DNA of 64,000 bases, taken from positions 40,567,201 through 40,631,200 of the forward strand of contig NC_065887.2 in assembly GCF_932274485.2 (NCBI RefSeq), given 5' to 3'. Both the position numbers and the translations under genes were made by a program. The notes under the pieces are model-generated. The model searched no databases and was not told the origin of the DNA. It saw only the letters and a list, made by a program, of their open reading frames with translations. The DNA is from Patella vulgata. Its lineage: Eukaryota > Mollusca > Gastropoda > Patellidae. Of the stretch, positions 14,601-25,800 are shown piece by piece (position 1 is the stretch's first letter; each line of letters begins with the position of its first letter).

Positions 14601-17600
14601 CGTAATTACTATTTATAACTTATTCATAATGGATGTGTTATGGTGGAGGGGGTTTACACAGGCTAAGTCTATTCATCAATCCCATTCACATATTCTGAAT
14701 AAAGATATTGTTTAACAATATGTATTTCAGTTTAACTGTGACGTCAAACTTCTTCAGTGGTGGCTATCGGGATCTGGTAGACCTCAACAGCGGGCGCTTA
14801 TATAAGACAGAGAACTATACTACCTTATCTTCCAGTAAAAGGCTTTTATTCAAATTTGATAAAATTAAACCTACGCACTGTAACAAGAATTGCCGTAATG
14901 GCGAAACTCCTTTAAACGTTGGTAGGGACGTTACACAGGTAAGTGGCCGAATGTTTAGCACGCGCGCGCAGTATCATAAGTTCTGTCATTGAGTCAACTG
15001 GCGTGGATTCGATTCAGCGGGTGTACGTTACAAGGAGTAGGGTCGCCTGGACAACCTCGTGGATTTTCTCCGGGTCCTCCGGTCCCCCCACCCCACTGCT
15101 AAAGACCCCTACTCGCAGGCGAATATTGGAATAAAATTAAACCATATATTAGTCTCGAAATGACCTAGTTTGTGACGAGTGGACGTTAAACCCCATTTCT
15201 TTCTCTCCCTTCATATAGAAGATATTGAGATCAGATAGTTATATACGTTCACTCTGTTTATCACTGATTACCATATAGGAGATATTGAGATCAGATAATT
15301 ATATATGTTCACTCTGTTTACCAGACATATTGAGATCAGATGGTTAACTTTACTGTAAAACACACCCACACCCATGTAAATATTAAAGTAACTAAATAAT
15401 AAACTAGTCTCTATCCACCAATTAATAGAACAAAGGGTCCTTGTCTCGTGTTTTGGTGATCTAATGCGAGAAATTACAAACATATCTTCTTGCTCCGCTC
15501 GAGGTACTGGCACCGTTTTATTTAGCGTTCCAACCCTTGTACATTGACTTTCTTTAATATTTGTTGTGTATTGCTGGTAGGGTATGTGTCGTTTTTGTGA
15601 CTTGTCCGCGGGTTTGTCTTACAGGTTTCTTTGTTGTGTAGCGTTATTGTCCTTTGTATAAAAACACGAAACTGTTTTTATTTCATTGTTGATTTCTAAA
15701 TCTTTTTTTTCAGAATGCTATAAGTTTAACTTGGAGTGGGTACGAGGACTCGTTATCAGGCATGTATCGCTATGCCTGGGAAATCTTTAAGTTAGATATA
15801 GTCGATACAAGTCACCGCCTACGTGAAAAAGAACCCTTGAATCCGATGAAAATTGAAGAAGTTTTTCATAATAATCTAACTTTTCCCATAATTTACAAAC
15901 CGCCAGTTCCGGGCATGTACTCGGTTATATTAGAAGCATCCGACAGAGCCAATAATTCAATCTACGTCAGACAGTTGGTCCTTTACGACAACCAATCAAG
16001 TATTGAACAAAAAACCGCCATATCATTTCCGACGAAAACAAGTCCTCCTAAAACCCTCGACGTATGGCAGAGTAACCTAGATGCTGACATTACGATTGAT
16101 TGGTCAGGCCATTTTGTCAATGCATTACACTATGACAACGGCTATCTGAATGAAGTGCTAAAATACCCGGTTCAGTTTGCAGGAGAAGACCCCGTAGTTG
16201 GAAGTATTGATAATTTTAAGCAAAAATTTATCAGGTTTGATGACGAAACTGGTCAAAGGTCAACGAAGAGTGTCCCAAATATCCGCGGTATAATCGACTT
16301 TACCATACAATGGAAACTTAACGGAAAACGTTTGAAGGAAGAAAGAAAATTACAGGTAAAAATTCTGATCTAATTTATATCGAAAGGCCGTTCTACAGAT
16401 CAAATTAATTTTGTCTAGTAATGCTCACCGTACAGGAAATTTGTCTTCGACGTTAGCTCTCTGGGTCGTTGTCTGCCTAATCGCCCTGATGCAACACTGT
16501 GATAACATTTACAAACCTAAACCACGAACGAAGCATTCGGATGCGTTTTCCGAATTCTTTCTAGCAGGGATTGACACCAATATTTGATAGCAATCCGCCG
16601 CCATTTTTTTACTGTAATGTCGACTCCCAGATTATTTAAATGCTGTCCATCTGTAGCTATATTTTAGTGTGCCCCCCCACACCCCCACACCCCCACACCC
16701 AACCCCCACACTCTCCACATCTGTTTACCTGTTTGAGCCCAAAAGCCTATCAAAGTTTACTCGCTCTTGGTCAGTTTTTAGTTTTTTGTCAATACTACAA
16801 TTAACTACAAAAGAATAGAGATGCGACATATATGTATTTATGTATTATGTGTTTCGTAGCCTAGCAACCTATGCACTTGTTTTATAGGATAACAAGACAA
16901 TGAAAGGGGTGCTACGCAAAGATGGCGACACGTTAGAAGTTAGTATTATAGCTAGCGATATAATGGGGCATAAAAGCACGGACACGGCAAAACTTCATTT
17001 TGATTCTACTGATCCAAATTTAGATGACATTACTAAAAACAGTGGTACTGTGACAGATATGTCGTATACGTATGGAACAAGGTAAGTGAATAAAAAACCG
17101 GATATCATGCATAGGCCTATATTCGCCATACAGTATGTTATGAGGGCAATTCCAATTGTCACGTGCACGCCAATGCTTTTCTTACCTTCCGAACGACTAT
17201 ACGACAAATAGAAAGAGAAACAAATTTAGTTATTGTAGGCCTAACGCGGTGTATACTTATTTTAATAATAAACTTACGTGTGGGGGTCCATAAAAGTAAG
17301 GAGAGGGGGGCGGAGGTACAAGACGACCCGAATAATATCCACAAGGGTAGGGAAGCGACATTCCTAGTTGTCACGAACAAGCCTCGCTACCTGACTCGGC
17401 GAATGTCGGAATGTCAAAAATATGTAGGTCACCATTTTGATGTACAGCTTGCCGTTATTGTATTTAAAATCACATTCGAGTAGGAATAAAACTCCATGGC
17501 GTAAAATTTAAATTTTCATAACTGAAGTCTGCATTGATTTATTTGACTAATATTTTGACCAATTGTTTTTAAAAAGGTATTTGTGGACGAGTATGTTTTT

Positions 17601-20600
17601 TAAAAAAGGTATTTGTGAACGAGTATGTTCTTAATAAGGGTATTTTTGAACGAGTATGCTTTTAATAAAGCTGCAGTTTTTTGACCAGTATGTTTTTAAA
17701 TTTAGGTATTTTATGGCGAATATGTTTTCAATAAAGGTATTTGTGAACCAGTAGGTATTTAATAAAGGTATAGTTCGGACTCGTAAGTTTTTGATAAAGG
17801 TTTTTTTGTGGGGAATATGTTTTCAATAAAGTTGCTTTTAGGCGAGTTTGTTTTGATAAAGTCATTTTGGACCCATACGGTTTTGATAAAGGTATTTCGG
17901 ACCCGTATGTTCTCAATAAAGGTATTTTGGACTGTGTATTTTACAGTTGTTCTGGCATGTTCGTTTCTTTTAAAATCGCTTTAAATATTAGAATGTATTT
18001 CTAATTACAGAATGACGTTTAAGGCGACAGATGAGGACAGCGGAATTCATGAGATAAGATATCGTCTAGAAAGAAGAAACACTGTTGATGAACCACTTGA
18101 GGTTGTAGAATCCGGAGAGGTACAAGGTCAACTCGTACAGGTAACCTCTTTAAAAAACTATATTGCCTAGCTCCCCACTCTTATGTTTAATGGGTGGTTG
18201 GATGGCCGAATGGTTAGTGCGGGCGCGCTGTATCATTAGGTCTCTCATTGAGTCAACTGGCGTGGTTTCGAGTTCCCGGTTGTACGTGACAAGGAGTAGG
18301 GTCGCCTGTCCAACCTCGTGGGTTTTCTCCCGGTCCTTCGGTTTCCTCCCACTGCCAAAGACCCTTACGCGCAAGTTAATTATTGAAAAAAATTGAACCA
18401 TATGTTAGTCCCGAAGTGAAGTAGTTTGTGTCGAGTGGACGTTAAACCCAATTTTTCTCTCACTCCCTATGTCCAGCAAGACGCCACTGTTCGTTGACTG
18501 TCGAAACCCTTTAACTGCACACGGTGTTCAATGATAAAGGTGCGGTCTCATTAACCAGAAGGCCCGGGGTTCGCTCCAGGCAACATTTCCATCGTAGCAC
18601 ACTATATTGGCGTATGTCCTTCTTCACTAGCCCTCCTATGCAGCACAGTAGGATGGTAACCCCGACTTGGGGGTCATTCTGAGACTAATGATGATCCTGT
18701 CATGCGCAGTATGGAGGATAAATTAAATCATCCAACGACCACCAATTCCAACTATCAATCAATAAAAATAAAGAACCCACAACACAATCAATGGTTTAAT
18801 CATGCCGCCTAGGTCGTATTTGCGCTGGGTAAGGCGCTGGCTCGCAAATCTGGAGGTCAGGTGTTCGATCCCTGCATTGGCCGAGAAAGTTCATCCAGAT
18901 TTTCCGGCGTGGCCCCCCCTTGTCAGTGATGCAGGACAGAAGGCCTGACAAGGACAGCTGTCTAGTCGTTCGGATGGGACGAATTGGCGCTCATTCTAAC
19001 TAATCCCCTGACATTCAAGATCCAAATTTCTATAACTATGGGGAACATCGATATGGGCAGTCTGCTTCAGAAGTCCCGTGGAGAATAAGCATTGGAATAA
19101 ACCACCTTCGAGTGGGAAATGAAATCAGGATTAACGTCCTACTGTTCTGCTCCTAACTGGCCTAATGAAGACGGGAATACGCCATACAGTGTGTTATGAG
19201 GGGAAATTTTGTCCGGGCAGCGGCACTACGATCTATTCTTGTATCGATTTCCAACTGTCAAGGGATCTTTTACGTGCAAGCCAATGTGTACACGGGACCT
19301 CGGTATTTTGTTTCAACTCTGCCAAGCGTTTACGCACCTCCCAGTCCCTGCCTACCCTCGGTAATGTTATAGAATTTTAGGTAGTAATATTTTGATATTT
19401 GTAGAGATGTGAAGCTGGTGATGATACATGTTATTGCGTTAAAATGGGGAAGTGTTATAAAGTGGAGTACACATTAGATGTTGATCACTGTTGGTTTAAC
19501 GTCTCGAAGAATTACCTCGACACCGCCATCATAGATCTTAAAATGGATGCTGTAAATTCTGCTGGTCTAATAACAGCCAAGTCAACACAGGTATTTACTT
19601 AGTCAAATAGTTATTTGTTTTTACAGTGTGCTGTAAGGACAATTTTGCTCGGTCAGCATTTGAATTTCAGCAACCAAGTGTTCTTTTACGTGCACGCCAA
19701 CGTATACAATGGACCTCGGTTTTTCGTCCCATCCAAACGACCTTACATTGTTCCTTATCAGAGTGACTTGGTGTTTTTAATATTGATTCCCGAATTTTAT
19801 TATTCAGTTATCAGCTTGCATCCCGGTTGTCAGCTTGTATTACAGTTGTCAGTTTGTATCCCAGTTGTAAGCTTGTATCCCAGTTGTCAGCTTGTATCCC
19901 AGTCGTTAGCTTGTATCGCAGTTGCCAGCTTGTATCGCAGTTGCTTTGTTTAGTTTTCATATATTTGTGTTTGTTTTAAAACCAGTATAATCTTGTTTTC
20001 GTTTTAGTTCTCAAATATTAGAAGTCTAAGTGGTATTGGATACTCTAAGTATTTTAATGGTCCAACTAAATCAATTTAAAACAGCTAATATGTACTGTTC
20101 CAATCTAATCACGTTGTGTCTAATACTTAATGTTGTTATAACGAGGAGTCAATGTCTATCAGTAGGTCAGGTACTGTTCCACCAACCAGAAGGGTTGCAT
20201 ATAGCATTCGAACGGCTTGGTAAACTTTTCTTGTCAGCCAGGCTTCAATGAAATGAAATGAAATGGGGTTTAACGTCCTACTGTTCTGCTCCTAACCTGG
20301 GCTAATGAAGACGGGCATACGCCATACAGTGTGCTATGCGAGGGAAATTTTGCCCAGGCAGCGGCGCTACGGCCTACTCTTATATCGAATTCCAAATGCC
20401 AAGGGATCTTTTACGTGCAGCGTCTTACCCACTTAGCCACGTAATCCCCCAGCCAGGCTTCACTACCATTGGCAAGTGAAGTCCCAGTTTAAAATAATCC
20501 CAGCATTTTCAGCTTGTATTCGAACAAAGAGTGGCGATCATTGTGAAATACAACTGAAATGGTATGATTCCCAAATCTAATATCTTGTTTGTATTTTATA

Positions 20601-22823
20601 TTGTTAGATTCGGCTCCAGATAATCTACGAGTTGTAAAATCCAGCTACAATTCTGTTCAAATTGGTTGGAATAAATCTGAGAGTTGTTATTATTTGACGG
20701 AATTCTGGTTAAAGCGGTCAGATCGGGGCCAGAAAGAAAAAGTTCATCGTTTAAATAGGTTTGAAGAAATAGGCTTTTTACAACCCGAAACGAATTACAC
20801 AGTTGAATTAATAGCCGGTTACGATGGTTATATGAGTGATCCCGTTATCATCGTTTTCATCACAGGTAGGTGACGTAAAATATTCCTTACAACTTGGAAT
20901 CTCAGAGATATTCCATCTGAATCAGACTAAAACAGTGACGTTTATATACGCCCACATTGTCCAGATTAGCGATGCGGTGAACACTGTAGAATTCGATAAC
21001 TCGTGTAACAGAAAACGGTGTGATTTGTTTCATGTGTTCCGAAAAAAAAGTTTATAAAATTACAATATTTTTAAATAACTGCTTCCAGAGTTAATGCCCC
21101 TGATTATGACGTAGTCTGTGCCAATTCTCTTATAATTCTTAACACTATGCATGTTTTGGTTATCATTTAGTTAACAAATCACAACCCGTACAACTTTTTT
21201 CCAACTTCAGGGTCGACTTTGCTCGTGTAGGGTCATGCCAACCAATTGTTCTGACCCCACCCCCAATCTAACCCCAAACCCCCAATCTCCTCCAACAAGC
21301 CAACGACCAATAATTGATATTTTCTGTGTTTAAGAGAAGAACCTGTGCACCCCTCCTACCATCTCCCCCAACAAGTCTACGCTCATTAATGATATTTTCT
21401 TTGTTTCAGAAAAGAAACCTGAAGAAGCGGGTTTAACAGCTGGAGCTAAAGCCGGGATAGGAATAGGTAAACATTTAAAGATACATTATGTAAGATTTAG
21501 ATAAAGAACTAGCCATTCTTGCTATAATAGTTCGAAAGTAGATGATGTAAAATGAATAATTTGAAAATTTCATTCAAATTACTCTATTGCAAGCGAAGAT
21601 ATTAGCCTTTGAAGGTTTGACAGACGTGTGCAATAATTTCAACCACCGTACTGGTTGATCGAAGCTAAGTCTCGGTCCTCCATATTTGAATAAATCAAAG
21701 TATCGCTGAACCATTCTAATCTATTTAATATCGGAGAAATCTGATGCCATCGAGAGTTGATTAAGGCCTGGATCAGTTAATTAATGTCTAATTAATACTT
21801 TAGAAAAACATTTCAGGCCTAAAGAAAGACCTGCAATAGGCAGATTTAGCTCTTGCATAATGTATGTTTAAATACATCAATATTTTATATCATTGTATAC
21901 ATTTATTATTTTCATTTTGTTGTCATTTGCAGACAATTAACGAGGTTAAACACGACACCCCATCCACTTGGCAGACATGACTATCTTACGTTAGATGAAT
22001 AACTTACTATAATTGACAGCACAAGCTTTGAGCCATCATGTACTTATAGTAGTTTTAACTAACAGAATAATGTATTACTTAGCTGATATCCCAGGTGTTA
22101 TAATACTTCTAACAAACGGTTTCATTTTTGATGTTAATTTCCCATGATATAATATTGCTAATTACGCTTTTTTCTCTTATCATATTCCAGGTGTTGTAAT
22201 ATTTCTAATTTAATATTTCAGGTATAATTTTACTAATTATTATAATAGTTCTAATCGCTGGTTTTATATATACTGGAGGAGCTTTATTCAGCGTTATCAT
22301 GGGTCGCACCAAAACTTACAAGAAGGAAGACGACAAGGAGGGACAACCGAAAAGGGTAATTATAGCATATTTGTCATTGGCTTTGTAAGAGGTCAACTCG
22401 GGTCAGTTTTAACCTTCTAAAGGTGCTCTTAACCTTAGAGTATTGTAAACATAAACAATGGCCTACCCGTATTGCAAATTCCAACTGTTAAGGGTTCTTT
22501 AGCGTGCACACCAATGTGTATACGAAATCTCGGTCTTTCGTCCCATCAGAACGACTAGACGTATATCCTCTGGGGGTGGATGGCCGAATGGTTAGCCCGT
22601 GCGCGCTGTATCATAAGGTCTGTCATTGAGTCAACTGGCGTGATTTCGATTCGCTGGTTGTACGTGACAGGGAGTAGGGTCGCCTGTCCAGCCTCGTGGG
22701 TTTTCTCCGGGTCCTCCGGTTTCCTCCCACTGCTAAAGACCCCTACGCTCAAAACGAACTGAAATAAAATTGCACCATATGTTAGTCTCCGAAATGACCT
22801 TGTTTGTGTCGAGTGGACGTTAA

Positions 22824-22869
<46 letters not shown>

Positions 22870-25800
22870 TGTATATCACTTTTTTGACTGTGTTCCATTG
22901 TTTAGTTCTCGTGCAAACTTAATGATTTTGTTTTCCAGACATTGTTTAGTGGTGATGAAGACATCTATATATATGGGGTAGGTAGTGGGGGAGGAGTTAA
23001 CCTTCCCTTGGCACATATCGTACCCAAATGTGATATCGCCTTACAAGAATTGATTGCACAAGGAAAGTTTGCCAAGGTCTACAAGGCCAGTATGACTGGT
23101 AAAAACGACCAACAAAGCATTATTGCGGCCAAACTCTTACTGGGTGAGTTTTTAATCGTGTTTATATTTAAGTCTGGGGATTTAAATCTGGTCAACCTCA
23201 AACTCTTACTGGGTGAGTTTTTAATCGGGTTTATTTTTAAGAATTGGGTTTTAAATCTTGTCAACCCCAAACTTCGGACAATTTAAGACTTACTTGCACT
23301 TATGTTTTATATTCTTTGGCTAATAATTATACAATATTAGGGAGAATTTGGCCTGGGCAGCAACGTTTAAAGACGATCCAACTTTTGGTATGTAGAACGT
23401 TGACGATATCTTTAGTACATATTTTTACAGGGCTTTCTTTCATTTACTTGATAGACAATATCACTGTTGATTGTATTTTACTTGGTAGACAACATCACTG
23501 TTGATTGTATTTTACTTGGTAGATAAATTTAAAGTTGATTATCATTTACTTTGTAGATAATTTCACTGTTGATTGTCTTTTACTTTGTAGATAATTTCAC
23601 TGAAGATGAACAGCGATTGATGTGTGCCAAGATAACATTTATGAGTGACGTAATTGGAGAACATCCAAATGTACTACAGTTTATAGGAGCAGTGGTTGAT
23701 AATGACATCTGTAAGATTTATTTTTAAACATTAATTTCAAATTTCCATTTTTGTCGAGTTAAAGACCCCGGCCAACTTCTTTAATGTTTGCAATATCAAA
23801 CATAGAAGAACACCCAACTTTTCTAACGTCTGATATGTCCAAAATTGACGTTAAATGATTGCTCGGTATCTAATCTGTTGAATGGGGAAAGAACTGAATT
23901 TAAAATTCATCTCTTAACTTCCGTCTCCCTAAAAACAAAATGGGCTTCGAAAGTGGCGACTGGCCGAATACTGTGTAAATAGACTTCAAAAATTGGGGAG
24001 AATATTGTTTACTAGTGAATAGGCGTGAAAGAGTGGGAAAATGTTGTTTATATCAGTGGAAAAAATGGCCAAAATAATGTTTTATACAGGGCTAGACAAC
24101 TGTTTTAAAGGAGGAACAATTTGGGTAATGGAATATCATTTTTCATAAAGGGACCAAGCATAGTAAGTAATAGAACAAGGATAGTAATATAACTTTATTG
24201 TTATAGAGGGGACCAAGCGTAGTCACTAGTCATGTAACATTATTTGTATAGGGGGACTCCAAGATTAGTAATAGAACATTCTTTTATAGAGATGACCAGT
24301 ATTAGTAATAGAACATTCTTTTATAGAGTTGACCAAGGGTAGTAATATAAGATTATTTTATAGAGATGACCAAGGATAGTAATAGAACATTCTTTCATAG
24401 AGATGACCAAGGATAGTAATAGAACATTATTTTATAGATATTACGAAGGATGATGACCAAGGATAGTAATAAAACATTATTTTTATAGAGATGACCAAGA
24501 ATAGTAATATAAGATTATGTTTTTAGGGGGACCCACGATGTTGATAGAATATTGTGAGATAGGTCAACTCATAACCTGGCTTCATGAACATAAAAAATCT
24601 GTAAATGATGACATCATTGAACGGTTATTTCAATTTTCCTATGGTATTGTAAAAGGAATGGCCTACTTGTCTTCAATTAATGTAAGTATATATTTATGTC
24701 AGTCATCTGAACAAAATCAGGTATAGTCTCGCACGTCACAAATAGTCTCAGACGGCGATTACTGCATGTAATACGTCTATATATAGCAATGGTCTCTTTC
24801 TCTGCTCTTCTACTTTTGCGTTGTATTTTTTGGCGACCTTTTCGTCTAGAATCTAAGAAGAATTTGTGAATTTTCATTTCCTGCCAGGTTTTGAATATAT
24901 GGTCATACAAGAGACGTGAATTACGGTATCATCTACTAAAGAGACGTCACTGCCTATATGTTCGTCTGACCAGGCCTAGCAGGCACTCCTGATGGTCAAC
25001 CTGATTCAATATTTTTCCAGATGATTGTAACATGATGGACTCTATGTTGTTATGGGATAAAGATCATCGGGAAGTTCAAATAATGTTAAAGGCCAAGAAT
25101 TGGTATAGATATAACATTGAATTACTAGTCCAACTAGAAAGTGCATTTTCTAGAGTAGCCTCCCTTATCCGTGTCAGTTCAACCATGGACGGTCCATGGT
25201 TTAACGATAGTTGTTGTAATTAGATGTCTCTCTTCAGGTTATACACCGACGTCTGGCAGCAAGAAATGTTCTACTGACTTTTGTATTGGAGCCAAAAATA
25301 ACAGGATTCGGTCCGTCTGTTGTGGATACCACAGATGACCAGAAAGCGGTAAACACAATTTATATATATTTGTCATAAGGGATGTTCAGATCAAAATTTG
25401 GAATCCTAAATGAATCTTTCCTTAGGTTAGTGACCCTTTCTGAAATTTAAATCAATGTTCCTAATATTAAAACCTTGTGAACACTCTAATGAGGACGTGA
25501 ACATTAGTTGATCAGGTTTGAATGTTTACGAATTAATGTCCCAGATGACTTGATGGTTTATTGGCGTATATTAATTGACTAGCGACAAAGGCACTTCTGA
25601 TATAATATAAACTGGTAATATTTACGAAGAGTGTGATTGTTTACTGTTTATTTTGTTCTGTTCGACCGCAAAAACTGACCAAGGACCTGAATTACAAAAA
25701 GTAAAAAGATCTAGATAATGAAAGCCGCCGATCCCGCTCGTGTATTTTGTGGATCATGTTAAATTTTACACGGCCTAATACACGCTAAGATATAATTAGA

